A stretch of DNA of 64,000 nt from assembly GCA_951802425.1 (NCBI GenBank), contig OX637796.1, forward strand, positions 62,001-126,000, written 5' to 3'. Both the position numbers and the translations under genes were made by a program. Below are positions 47,030 to 57,478 of the stretch, piece by piece (the first letter of the stretch is position 1; every line of letters begins with the position of its first letter). Source of the DNA: Clavaria fumosa (lineage: Eukaryota > Basidiomycota > Agaricomycetes > Agaricales > Clavariaceae). Below the pieces are notes generated by a model. The model had not been told where the DNA came from. It searched no databases and was given only the letters and a program-made list of their open reading frames with translations.

Positions 47030-48135
47030 TTAAGGATAAGTTTCCATTGCCGTGCATCCGTGATTGTGTAGACAAACTGCGAGGAGCCAGGATCTTTTCC
47101 AAGATTGACACGAAGGGAGGGTTTCCATCGATGAGGCTGTGGGAAGGACACCAGGAGAGATGCGCCTTCTTGACATCGCGAGGTTTGTTTGAACCCACAG
47201 TAATGTGGTTTGGGCTCCAGAATGCTCCCACAACCTTCCAGAGATTTATGAACCATATCTTGAGAGAAGAAATCGCCGGCGGACATGTACTCGTGTATAT
47301 CAATGACGTCATTATCTTTGCGGACGACCTCGTGACCCACCGTTTCTGGATGGACCGAGTCCTGCAGAGGTTCCGCGACAATGGACTGTGCCTCTGACTG
47401 AGCAAGTGTGAGTTCGAGAAGATGGAGGTATTCTACCTAGGGCTCAGGCTCTCGCACAACCAACTCAAGCATGACCTGGCCAAGGCGGAAGCAATCCAAA
47501 ACTGGCCAGAGCCCCGAAATGTCAAGGAACTCCAATGTTTCCTGGGAATGATCAACCACCTGTGGAGGTTCATCCCTAATCTGTCCTCGCGAGCCAGACC
47601 CCTGTTTAAGCTCACCGGTAATGTCCCCTGGTGCTGGCAGAGCGAACAGGTCGCGGCTTTCCTGGACGTGAAAGGAGCGCTCGTTTCAGCCCCGGTCCTT
47701 GCTCTACCCCAGGATACAGGCAGGTGGAAAGTAGAAACAGACGCTAGTAACCTCGCAACAGGTGGGGTTCTTTCCCAGCAGCAGCCCGATGGGACCTGGA
47801 GACCAGTCGACTACATCTCCAAGGCCCTCACAGCAGCCGAAAAGAATTATGACATCTATGACAAGGAGCTCCTCGCAGTTATCAGAGTGGAGAGAGAGTG
47901 GAGAGCATATCTCATAGGAGTGGACGAAACCTTCGAGATATGGACCGACCATGCAAACTTGCAATACTTCAGAAAGCCCCAAAAACTGAAACCACGACAA
48001 ATATGCTGGTACGGAGAACTCCAGAACTTTGACTTCGCGATCAAGTATCGGACTGGTAAAAGCAACACCAAAGCTGATACCCTCTTGTGAAGACCCGACT
48101 ATGGGGAGGCTGCTGAAGAAGATGCTCCCGTCCAG
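47026..48135 (+). pseudogene. pol, RT palm and RNase H (chromovirus 2), YIND
   Basis: One frame with stops at 47395 and 48088; at the second, CGA would restore the usual Arg of ADTLSRRPDY. RT: IFSKIDTKGGF, GLQNAPTTFQRFMN and VYINDVIIF, where the catalytic Y-x-D-D is Y-I-N-D; AAT follows ATC, so a CpG to CpA change explains it. Connection ECQLFLGM-like; RNase H: VETDASNLATGGVLSQ, YDKELLAVIR and WTDHANLQYF. Inactive RT. Confidence 0.9.
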
Positions 48136-49614
48136 ATGCTCCCCCCCAACGTGGACGTATGCACCAGCTTCACATCTGAAATGGAGACGCTCCTCCAGAA
48201 AAGGAGCATGGAACATGTCACCAAGCCCGCGGAAATCGACGACAGCTGGATGCGAGACCATCTGGGATTGTTGTGGAGAAGTGGCACTGTATGGATACCC
48301 CCGGCAGTCCGCGAGGTGGTACTCAACTATGAACATGACCTTCCCATTGCGGGACACCCTGGGATTAAGAAGATGAAAGCCACGATGCTCAAAGCCTACT
48401 GGTGGCCCGAGATGGTAAAAGATGTGGAGAAGTACGTGTCTGGATGCGAAGGCTGTCAGAGAACCAAACCCGACCGAACCAAGCATGCTGCGCCCCTACA
48501 CCCACACCCAGTCCCGAATGGTCCATGGTGGGCAATCAGCTGGGACATAGTAGGGCCGCTGCCACAGTCCCGTGGTTTCGACTCTATCCTTGTAATTGTC
48601 GACAAATTCACCAAGCGCACGCTCATCAAAGCAATCGGTTTCGACTTAACAAGTTTGGGAGCAGCTAGAATCCTCTGTGACCGAGTATTCCGGAACCACG
48701 GAATCCCCCAGAAGGTCGTCAGCAATCGTGGCCTGCAGTTCGTCTCTCAATTCATGAAGGAGTTCTACCGGATGATTGGGATAAAGGCTAATCCGAGCAC
48801 TGCCTTCCATCCCCAAACTGACGGACAAACGGAACGGGTGAATCAGGAGATTGAAACCTACCTGCGGGAATACGTCGACCATCTCCAGGATGATTGGGCG
48901 GAGTGGTTGAGCACAGCGGAATTCGCGCTGAATAACCGGGAACATTCCGCGACAGGCTACACACCCTTCTTTCTGGACTACGGCCAACACCCCTGGAATG
49001 GAGGTGTACACCCGCGGACAGAGGTGAACCCAGCTGCTGATGAGTGGATGGCAAAGTTGGAAGAGTCGCGACATGCTGCCAAAGAGGCCATGGAGAAAGC
49101 TGCACTGGCAATGAAGAAAAGCTACAACAGCGGAAAACGACCCAGCCACGAGTATGGGAAGGGAGACTTAGTTTGGCTCGACACACGAAACTTGAAAATG
49201 GACTGCCCAAATAAGAAACTTGACAACAAACGGGCTGGGCCTTTTGCCATCGTCGAGAAAGTAGGACCAGCAGGATATCGCCTCAAGCTACCCCCTGCTT
49301 GGCGCATTCACGATGTATTCAACAAGCTCCTCCTAACCCCATTCATTCCCCCTTCTTTTGCCTCTCAAGCCCGACCTCCTCCGCCTCCTCCAAGCATTGA
49401 TGATGACCATTTAGAATATGAGGTCGAAGAGATCCTGGATGTGAAGAAAGTAGGACGAGGAGTGAAATACCTGGTAAAGTGGCTAGGCTACCCCATCGAA
49501 GAAAACACCTGGGAACCCCACCAAAACCTTACCAACACCACAATTCTTCTCTGTGACTTCTTCCTCAAGCACCCGGACAAGGCACAATTGGCCGGTCGAG
49601 ACGCCCAGCCTTGA
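48136..49614 (+). CDS. pol, integrase and chromodomain (chromovirus 2)
   Basis: 492 open codons, in phase with the RNase H frame before it. HHCC zinc region: HDLPIAGHPGIKK and CEGCQRTK. Catalytic core: SWDIVGPLPQ (first Asp), VVSNRGLQF (second Asp is Asn, AAT after AGC, again CpG to CpA), FHPQTDGQTERVNQE (Glu present). A GPFAIVEKVGPAGYRL (GPF/Y) module, a Pro run and a chromodomain from YEVEEILDVKKVGRG to ENTWEPHQNL. The integrase should be catalytically dead though the frame is intact. Confidence 0.92.
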   Translation: MLPPNVDVCTSFTSEMETLLQKRSMEHVTKPAEIDDSWMRDHLGLLWRSGTVWIPPAVREVVLNYEHDLPIAGHPGIKKMKATMLKAYWWPEMVKDVEKYVSGCEGCQRTKPDRTKHAAPLHPHPVPNGPWWAISWDIVGPLPQSRGFDSILVIVDKFTKRTLIKAIGFDLTSLGAARILCDRVFRNHGIPQKVVSNRGLQFVSQFMKEFYRMIGIKANPSTAFHPQTDGQTERVNQEIETYLREYVDHLQDDWAEWLSTAEFALNNREHSATGYTPFFLDYGQHPWNGGVHPRTEVNPAADEWMAKLEESRHAAKEAMEKAALAMKKSYNSGKRPSHEYGKGDLVWLDTRNLKMDCPNKKLDNKRAGPFAIVEKVGPAGYRLKLPPAWRIHDVFNKLLLTPFIPPSFASQARPPPPPPSIDDDHLEYEVEEILDVKKVGRGVKYLVKWLGYPIEENTWEPHQNLTNTTILLCDFFLKHPDKAQLAGRDAQP

Positions 49615-49625
49615 GGAGGGGGCCA
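49613..49625 (+). promoter_or_regulatory. Polypurine tract of chromovirus 2
   Basis: GAGGAGGGGGCCA just before the 3' LTR, overlapping the end of pol. Confidence 0.7.
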
Positions 49626-49891
49626 TGTCAGGATCCATTACGTAAGCCACTGTCACTGAATCCACAACGCGCTAGGAACTAGTTACGAGGGCCGAGTATG
49701 GGACCACGTGACCCTCCGCGACCATGCAGCGGCGCCTATGAGCTCCCGATAAGTGCCGCCACGTGCCCACACCCACGTTCCTCGCCCTTTTCCCACACTT
49801 TGCAATTCGTGATGGAGGCGGATCAGCAATAATTCTTCTGACAGCTCCCATCAAGTAATCTACCCTAATCGGGACTAATCCAGGCCCCTCC
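49626..49891 (+). repeat. 3' LTR of chromovirus 2, truncated
   Basis: 266 bp matching the start of the 5' LTR, ending in CCAGGCCCCTCCA, then GACTCCTAGACCC of the long-inverted-repeat element. Confidence 0.9.
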
Positions 49892-51632
49892 AGACTCCTA
49901 GACCCAAGAACAAGACAAGCAGCATAGAGTGGATAGCACATGGCAAGGAAGGGGTGGAGGCAGAACTGCATTGTGCTGGACTACCTGGGGAAGGGAAAAA
50001 AGAACAGGGTCTGGAGGTGGGTTGCTATGAGCAGCATGGACATAGCCTAGGCACTGTATGGCACACATAAGCAATGACTGATGAACATGAGCAGTGCCAG
50101 GTATGACAAGCATGAGCACAGTAAACACATACATTACTCAAGCAGACATGTCATGAATAATACAAGGAAATATTAACTTATCATTGACTGATAATATGCA
50201 CTGTCCACCAAACTTGTCCCAATGGTGCCACCCATGCTGCTCACCCCAATTGTGCCATCCACCCTGCTTGCACTGCCTGCCCACTCACCTCATTGGTGCT
50301 ACACCACATGGCTTGCCTCACTTGCACCTCCTCACTTGTGCCACCTGCTTTACACACCTTGCCTGTGCCACCCACTCACTCCACTCACACTGTCCACCCT
50401 CCATCCTACTTACACCACCTGTGCTACTCACTCTTAACATGCCAAACCTAGGTCCTACATACCACTGGATGTGTGCCTCAAGGTGGGTGTCCAGGACTAC
50501 CATGCCCAAATGACACACAAAGTTGACTAGATGTGAATGTCAAAGTGGGTGTCCTGGATGCCCCATCTCACAAAGTCAGTTAAGTGATGAGTTGAGTTTG
50601 TGTCAAAGCTTGAAAGCATGTGTGTGGCCCACAGCTATCAACACATGGGGGAGAATGGGGGAGACACAATTGCTGAATGAAGAGACTGGGGAAGAGACAG
50701 GAGAGCAGACAATCATACAAGGGCAATGGTATGCTGGTACATGGGTGACTATCTGATGGTGCTATAGGGGCAACAGGGAGCACCTCAGATGGAGGAGGGC
50801 TTGAATGGATGCTAGATGGAATGGAAGAAGAAGGCCCTTAGTTGGTAGTAGAGACAGGAAGGCATGACAATGTCATCCATGTGGACAAGAAATACTGATG
50901 AAATGTGGAAACAAAATTCCCAGTCTCTGTGCTTGCTTGTCCCCACTCATCTCAGACCTCCATTGTCCACAGGCAGCAAGTCACCCTACCCCTCAAGTAA
51001 GTACCTGTCAGTCAGTTGCCAATGTTGCAGGCTACAGCAAGGCAGCAGGTAATGTTGTGAGCCCTAGCAAGGCAAGGGACAACATCACAGGTGTAGTAGA
51101 TCCATTGCCCACAGAGTTCTTGAAGGCATGGAAAAAAATTGGATCAGTGAAAGAAAATAAGGAGTGGAATGGGATGGAGTGAGAGGTGTATAATGGTATT
51201 TCTCATTCCAATCATTTTTTCTAATTGTTGAGTCACAGGATTGTGACAATTGCATTGCAAAGGGCTGGCAGTGTGAGCACAGTCCTGCTGGCAAGTGTCA
51301 TCAGTTTGTGGAGGACCATGGAAAGTGTTTGTGGGTCTAGGAGTTTTGACGATGGCAGGTGAAGAATGAGTTGGGTTGGGACAATGTGCTGGTCTCTTGG
51401 TTTGCTGCTTGTGACTTGGCAATCTTGATGCACACATTGTCATTGGCATAGGCCCTGCATGGCTCAGGTGCATGCATGCCTGGGGCAGACAGATCTGCAT
51501 TGTTGACAAGCAGTGTGTGCACCTCTCCTTTGCTCATCCTGTAGTCTTTGATGTCCTGCTTGTATAGTTCTGTCTCTTCTCTACTCAGTAAGTGTGCACT
51601 GTTGCATTCACTAATCCCATGAGATCTTTGCG
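49892..51632. mobile_element. Rearranged copy of the long-inverted-repeat element (copy G)
   Basis: 49892-50996 follows the left inverted repeat of copy B from its outer end, with about 95 bp missing near 50463. 51003-51632 is the reverse complement of 8460-9080 of copy A. The two parts join in the CTCAAGTAAG sequence, so it is an internal fold-back deletion product. It truncates both the 3' LTR on its left and the OSBP-type gene on its right. A fossil frame (minus strand, 51337-51610) has REETELYKQDIKDYRMSKGE; I do not recognise it. Confidence 0.8.
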
Positions 51633-53161
51633 CATAGTATGCGCCTCCTTCAGCGACGACGTGACGGCGGCATCAGGGAACATCGACGGGCCGTGCGCGT
51701 CGCCGCTCGCCGCGACCGCATCGCTATCGTAGCTCTTGCGCCCGCTCCCGGGCGCGTCAGCCTGTCGCTTGTGCCACTCGAGGCTCCGGCGGATGCCCTG
51801 CGTCCACCGGTGCGCCTCGACCGGATGCGTCGCCTTCAGATACCACTTCTGCGCCGTCGATCGGCTGCCGCGCGCGGGCACAGAGCAGACCTCAAAACAG
51901 AGCTTGTCCGCGTTCGGCGCAGCCTTGAGGACGGCCATCTTCATCGAAATCGATCCGCGGCATGCAACGGTTTCGTCTTCTTGATGCCGGAAGTCTGAAA
52001 ATGCAAACCCATCAAGCGGGGAGCGGGGACAGCCACAGTTCGGAACGAACAGGAGAGGACACCGTCTTCCAGCACGAACCAGCGTGTGCTGTATCCCCTA
52101 GCTACATTTGTGTACTTATGAAGATAGCCCTTGAGCACCGGTGGCTCCGACAGCGGCGTGTCATCTATCAGCGTCGTGTCGTTATTCGCAACTGTATGTG
52201 TGAAACAGGAGGTGAGGTAAGTGCGGGTCAAAAAAACAAAAACAAAGCGACAAAAAAAATGCGCATACATTGTTTCAAAAACACCTTGACACGATCATCC
52301 TTCCCCGCCCGATCATACGCCATCTTCCCCGCGCGGTCGCGCACAAACACGTCCGCGCCCGCGCGCACCGCGAGCTCGATGAGCCGCAGGTCCTTGCGCC
52401 GCGCAGCCTCGTGCAGCAGCGCAGTCCCCGCGTCGTCGTCGAGGTACGCCAGTTGCACGAAGCGCGCGCGCGGCGAGCGCAGCAGGTCCAGCAGCGCCCC
52501 CGCGGAGTGCACGTACGTCCGCAGCAGCGAGCGGTAGCACGCGTTCAGGAACGCGCGCGAGTCTGTCCGCCACCCCCCAGCGCCAGAGTCAGCCAGAGTC
52601 AGCCAAAGGGAGGACACGGGGTTCCCTCCGAGGTTCCGCACCAGGGAAGGGAAGTGGGGGGGGGATGAGAAACGACGCCACGCACCGTCGATGGCCTTGA
52701 CGACGTCCCTGCCCTTCGCCACCTCTCTGCACGTCTTGCCGCTGCTGTCGCGGAGCGAGTCGTCGATGTCGGCCTGCTCGAACAGGATGTTGACCACAGC
52801 CACGCGGCCGAGCATCGCCGCCAGATGCAGCGCGGTCGTCCCCGACCCGGGCGGGTGCACGCCGTTGGGCGATATCGCGCGGTGCGAAAGGAGCAGCGCG
52901 ACCGTCTCGCCTGATGAGCGCGACCGATGAGCTTTTGGCCCGGGGAGGTGGGAGGGGGGGATGAGAGTGAGAGAAAGGGGGGGCACAGACGCACCGGAAG
53001 CACAGCGGATCGCGAGGTGCAGTGCCGCCGCGCCGACGTCGTTCTGGGCCACATACGAGCTGCGGCGGTCCTTCCCGATCTCAATGAGGAACGGGTGGCT
53101 GAGCGCGGGGTCGCCTGGGCCCGGCGCAGCGCAGCGTCAGCTCCGGGGACGGCATGGCGTC
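51585..53161 (-). pseudogene. Osh1/OSBP-type gene, ankyrin plus PH, 3' truncated
   Basis: Spliced on the minus strand: exons 53161-52996, 52910-52686, 52562-52269, 52191-52051, 51994-51585, with GT-AG introns of 85, 123, 77 and 56 bp; all later junctions keep phase. The product has ankyrin repeats (HLAIRCAS-GETVALLLSH, GTTALHLAAMLGR, GTALLHEAARRKDL) and a PH domain: LKGYLHKYTNVARGY, STRWFVLEDGVLSYFR, ACRGSISMKMAVLK, AQKWYLKATHPVEAHRW. This matches the N-terminal half of Osh1-like sterol carriers, which work at membrane contact sites. The lipid-binding ORD is absent: at 51632 the reading runs into repeat DNA and stops 16 codons later. Exon 1 has an apparent one-base frameshift near 53125. GC-rich, unlike its neighbours. 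Confidence 0.85.
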
Positions 53162-53216
53162 GAGAGGGTGTGAGGGAGAGGGAGAGGGAGAGGGAGGGGG
53201 CCCAACTTCATGACCC

Positions 53217-53402
53217 CTAACCTCGGGCATTTTGCAATGCTGCAGAAAATGCAACCTCCCCATCAAGGTCAGTGACTGCAAACACATTCAAGTTGTACAT
53301 GTCGTTGAACATTTCTTGCAGGTCACCGCTCGGAAACTTGTCAAAGCAGATTGAAGTCGACGCACGGGGCAAGATACTAAACTTGAACATGGTCAATGTC
53401 AT
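53217..53402 (-). CDS. Short unrecognised frame between OSBP-type gene and clathrin relic
   Basis: 61 codons reading FKFSILPRASTSICFDKF and MYNLNVFAVTDLDGEVAF. The composition is protein-like and could be one exon of a host gene, but I do not recognise it and it has no partner exons here. Confidence 0.25.
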   Translation of the reverse strand: MTLTMFKFSILPRASTSICFDKFPSGDLQEMFNDMYNLNVFAVTDLDGEVAFSAALQNARG

Positions 53403-53404
53403 GG

Positions 53405-53835
53405 CAAGCAGAAAAAATCGTCCTGTATTCTAAGAAGATCGGGTATCAGCCAAATTACGTGTCCTTGCTGCAACATATTATGCGCGTGAACCCGGAGAAA
53501 GGGGCAGAGTTCGCCACGCAACTCGTGAACGACGAGTCTGGACCTCTTGTGGACGTTGAGCGGGTCAGAACTCTTTTGTGCCCAGTGGAATTAGGATTAC
53601 TGTAATGTCTCTTTTGTTGCAGGTTGTCGATATTTTCCCTCTGTCTCAAAATATGATCTAACCTGCAACGTCGTTCTTGCTGGATGCTCTGAAGGGAACA
53701 AGCCTGAGCACGCTCGAAATGAACCTCATCCACGCCCCTCGGGTCCCTGATGTGATCCTTGGAGATGAAATTACACACTGTGACTGCCCACGAATCGCAA
53801 ACTTCATCAGCAAAGTGCAATTGTGCTATATGTGT
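53405..53835 (+). pseudogene. Clathrin heavy chain fragment (pseudogene)
   Basis: The plus strand reads KIVLYSKKIGYQPNYVSLLQ, MRVNPEKGAEFATQLVND and GPLVDVERV, then a 59-bp GT-AG intron (53564-53622), then VDIF..SQNMI, a TAA stop (53659; CAA fits), PATSFLLDAL, LEMNLIHAPRVPDVILG and PRIANF. This is the central leg region of clathrin heavy chain, the coat protein of endocytic vesicles. About a dozen codons are missing after LLDALK, and neither end of the 1,600-residue protein is present. A dead duplicate of part of the host gene. Confidence 0.88.
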
Positions 53836-54029
53836 TTTGGCAGTGCTGTGCAGACACCTATAGAGCCATAGAAGCCATAGACAACTTCCTTATATGTGTA
53901 GAACTGTGTAGCACAGCATGATTCCTTTGTAGGGGAATGTGACTTGCTGCAGCACTATGTAGGTCTAGGATAAAGCTACTGAGTCCTACATAGAAACATG
54001 TAGGTAGTGTTAGGTCCTACATCCGAACT
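53836..54029. other. Gene-free stretch
   Basis: AT-balanced DNA with a few repeats of TCCTACAT / ATGTAGG; no gene seen. Confidence 0.5.
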
Positions 54030-54433
54030 ACTGTACCATTTTGACCACATGTTCATCACATGTCACGTGGACCTCTGAACTGAATGCAAAATGTGTGACT
54101 GTCACACCATATTTTCATAGATGAACTTGGAGGTGTGACTAATTTCAATGAGCCTCAAAGTTGTTGTTGTACCTACTGCATTTCAATTTATGCCTTTGCC
54201 CTCTCCCCCCTTCTTGTATCTCTTCAAGTTGTTTAACAATTGCTGCAATACTCAACTGCTGAGCCTCCTCTACCTCCTCTGCCACATCCTCTGCAAGCAC
54301 AACAACACTTCAGGCAAAGCTTGAACTTGTTTCAACTTTGGTCACACATCATGTTGAGTGCTGAACTCCAAGTGGATGTGTGACCACCTGCTTATGTAAG
54401 TGTGGCATGAACATGTGGTCGAAATGATACAGT
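54030..54433. repeat. Foldback / MITE-like element (404 bp)
   Basis: The outer 27 bp (54030-54056, ACTGTACCATTTTGACCACA and on) match the reverse complement of 54407-54433 with two differences. Further inverted words (TGTGTGAC / GTCACACA) continue inward. The flanks share CTACATCC-AAACT words, but at unequal spacing, so I cannot assign a target duplication. Confidence 0.55.
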
Positions 54434-54537
54434 ATGCTCAACTACATCCAAACTATGCTCAACTGCACAATTGCAACGAAATAAATATTTGTATTTGTTT
54501 ATCTATGATCAACAAAGTCATGTGATATTCTAATTGA

Positions 54538-54725
54538 GTGCGCCACCACCGCTGCCGCCGCTGCTGCTGTAACTGCCGCCACCATCACCGCTGCTGTAAC
54601 CGCTGCCGCCACCCCCGCTGCTACCGTCACTGTCATCGCTGCCACTGCTGCTACTGCCGCCGCCGCTGCTGCCACCACAGCCGCTGCTGCTGCTGCTGCC
54701 GCCACCGCCATCAGTACTGTCGCTG
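54538..54725. repeat. CTG/CCG/CAC triplet repeat
   Basis: Imperfect triplets GCTGCCGCCGCTGCTG and so on over about 190 bp. Translates to poly-Ala/Val on the minus strand; no evidence it is coding. Confidence 0.85.
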
Positions 54726-54894
54726 ACATGGTGCTGTCACTGCTGTCAACGTGGCCTTACAATCTCGATCGGGCCATGGCAAAAAGTTCAACATCATGTG
54801 ACTTCAAATCATTTTTGACTTGCCCGAGTTCTTGGCCCTTAAGTCAGCTCTTACACTTCTCTTGTCACTCTGCCACTCACACACAATGCAATTC

Positions 54895-57478
54895 ATGCCA
54901 TCTCGAGTCAAGATCCTTCAGCGGCATAGCATAGCCTACAAGGATGCCCATGGCAATGTTGCAAAACTAGGGATTATTGCAGTTGCTGCAAGGGAGCTTG
55001 TCGATGCCCATGATGTATCCAAGACAACTAGACCACGTCCTGCAGATTTGCACAAGGTGAGTTGCTACTTATCACTTGTGCAACCTTGAGCTACCCCAAA
55101 ACTCTTAGAAAGTCGCGTATTGGTTCTGTAACTTCGCAAAACCTCAAAAACACGCTGCTCAGCCTGATGAATCAAACAACGAAGACTCGGTGTCCGAAAA
55201 TACCACTCCACCTGGCAAAAACAAGTACTGCAAGATGTACAAACCCCGAGACACCGTAAATGTCCTTTATCATGACCGTGTCATGGCAATTCTTGAGGCA
55301 TCCAAGACTGGCAGTAAACGGTTCATGGGCCTGTACCCAGTGGCACTCTCAGAGGTTGTCAATGCGCTAATGGCAAATGAGCTCAAGGCAGCAGAGGAAT
55401 TGGCATGCAAATGGAATTCAGATGGTGCGCCCCCAGAGCAGCAGAAATGGTCAGTGGCTTACTAACACATTAAACTACATTACTAACTTGAAACTTGAGG
55501 AACCACAAGAAGCTTGCAATGAAGGTGTTAACATTCATGGAGGAGATTTGGAAAACGATGGGCATTCAATTATTTGTCATGGCAGGCTATGGAATTGATG
55601 GCAACGTTGTCCGAACTAAGTGAATTCACATTTATCTCTAACATTAAAATTCTAAAATTGAACTGGAAGGTTTGAGTGTCAACCTCGTCAGGGACAGACC
55701 TTCACCAAAGCATTTCCAAATTGGAACAATGATACATGGGAGCATTTTGGGACATATATTGTCCACCAATATCGTGCGTGTCAGCAATTCATTGTGTTCT
55801 TCATACAACCCTGACACCTCCTTCAAGCTGAGGCCGTTATTGGAGATGATGCTGAAAATGAGGATGATGAGTCTGCCGATGAGGATGAACTGGAAATCAA
55901 TGATGATGGCTATGCAATCCTGCCGGCATGAGGAGATTGCAGCCTTGTCGATTGCAAGGCAATGATCCACAACTATGTCAAGATAAATTATAGTAAGCAT
56001 AATAAATTAGCACATCCACATCACTCACAGCATTTTAAGGAACCTTCTGTGGCAACAGATGTGCACGCGTTCGATGGGGGAATATATCTGGAGATCCAGA
56101 CAAGTTTTTTGAGGTCGGGCACTTGCCCACAGGTGTGCATCTTCGAGATCCATCCCATCTCCATCTGGAGGAGATCGCTGTGCTGTGGGATGCATGGGTG
56201 AAAAGGCAGAACAATGGGTTGGTGGGCTTGGTTTTTACAGGCTGTGACAAGAGAGATTGCTGGGACCAGTCAAAGAGGCAAGTGAAGGGGAAAAAGAAGG
56301 AACAGTATGTTGAGATTGATGAGGATGAGGACAACAATGACAATGACAATGACAATGACAACAACGGCAATGACAACAACAACAACAACAACAACAACAA
56401 TGACAACAATGACAACAATGACAACAACGACAATGACAACGATGACAAGGGCCGTGATGTCAAGCCTTTGGCCAAATCACGTCCTGATTTGCCAACGAGA
56501 ACAGCTGATGAGGATGCCCTGGCAGATGCGGCAGTTGACGACTTGGCCGAATCTATTGCTAACATCTTGGCTGAAGGCCTGACATCACCTGATGAAAGCA
56601 CATTGGCCATCACCGACGACAACGCTCTCGTGCCCTGTCCTACCACTCTTGCTTCTGTGCATCCAGCCAGCCCTACTGCTGTGCCCCACAGCAAGGAGAC
56701 TTGGATTGCATACTTGCGCCAATTGTCACAGGATCCCTGTTTCCAGGAAATGGTTAAGTTTGTGGACAATACAAATGTAAGTACATATGCTTTCCAATTT
56801 CTATGTGTTAATATAGCCTTTCAGGGTGAGGCCGACTTTCTTGTGAAGACCACTCAGGCTCTCCCTGAGTGGTCTTCTTGGACCTTTGCTGGCGGCTACT
56901 TGCCCCAGACATTCCACACATCTGCAGGTTTTGAGAAGGCCAAAGTTCTGCTACATGCAGAGCTTGTCAACACCGCTGCTGCACCTTTGATTGTATTGGG
57001 AATCGGACTGGGGCTCCGTGACATTGCCCGCCAGCAGGAGATTGAGCCGGGAACTCCGCCACCTGGAGTCCCTCAGTGGCTCCTTGATTCAGCACTTATG
57101 GTTGCTATCCATCAAGACTCACTCATTGGTCGCCCACCTCTAGAGCGTGTCCGGAAGAGGAAGCCAGGAGATGCACCCCTGAAACCACTGTAAGTCACCA
57201 ATTATGTTCAATGGGCACTGATCATATACTCGACCAGGAAAAAGCCTCGCAGGGTGAGGATCTTGCAGGTGGAGGGTGAGCCTCCCGTAGCAGGGCCAAG
57301 GTAAGTCTATTTGACATGGCAATCGAACAGCTCTGATTATGAGTTTGGTTTCAGCACTCAAATGACTGAGGACGTCGTCCTTGTCCCCAGAAAGCCACTC
57401 CCAAGGGCCCGGAAGATGACTGCAAAAGCAGTGCAGCAGATGGCAAATACTAACCATACTACTCGCTCGAGACAGTAA
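54895..57478 (+). CDS. Unrecognised nine-exon gene with acidic Asn/Asp tract
   Basis: Hand-spliced exons: 54895-55056, 55109-55449, 55500-55619, 55670-55773, 55828-55992, 56031-56776, 56825-57189, 57238-57300, 57355-57478, all introns GT-AG of 38-54 bp and phase-consistent. The start ATG 54895 (or 54886) is a guess; more exons may lie upstream. Words in order: AYKDAHGNVAKLGIIAVAARE, HAAQPDESNNEDSVSE, MANELKAAEELACKWNSDGAPP, LTFMEEIWKTMGIQLFVMAGY, NNDTWEHFGTYIVHQY, GDPDKFFEVGHLPTGVHLRDP, WDAWVKRQNNGLVGLVFTG, then an (Asn/Asp)n run, and a Gly/Leu-rich block LIVLGIGLGLRDIA. The basic C-terminus RKKPRR-like and TRSRQ suggests nuclear location. TGA at 55929 and TAA at 56036 interrupt it; both fit C to T changes, so it is probably a recent pseudogene or the junction there is misread. 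I recall similar uncharacterised proteins in mushrooms but can name no function. Confidence 0.6.
56331..56455 (+). repeat. AAC/GAC microsatellite inside the unrecognised gene
   Basis: About 40 triplets of AAC, AAT and GAC coding for Asn/Asp in exon 6. Confidence 0.9.

Larger units (their letters stand above)
43627..49891 (+). mobile_element. Ty3/Gypsy chromovirus 2, 3' LTR truncated
   Basis: Full 5' LTR (43627-44257), overlapping upstream frame, gag, protease, RT, RNase H, integrase and chromodomain in Ty3 order, then a 3' LTR cut after 266 bp by a copy of the long-inverted-repeat element. Gag and integrase resemble elements D, E and F, so it is a better preserved relative of that family. 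Two stops, two frame breaks and two lost catalytic Asp codons make it non-autonomous. The target duplication cannot be checked. Confidence 0.93.

Noticed and set aside
52313..53084. Other minus-strand frames across the OSBP-type gene
   Set aside because: Arg/Ala-rich shadows of GC-rich coding DNA; the ankyrin/PH frame splices in phase and is clearly the real one.
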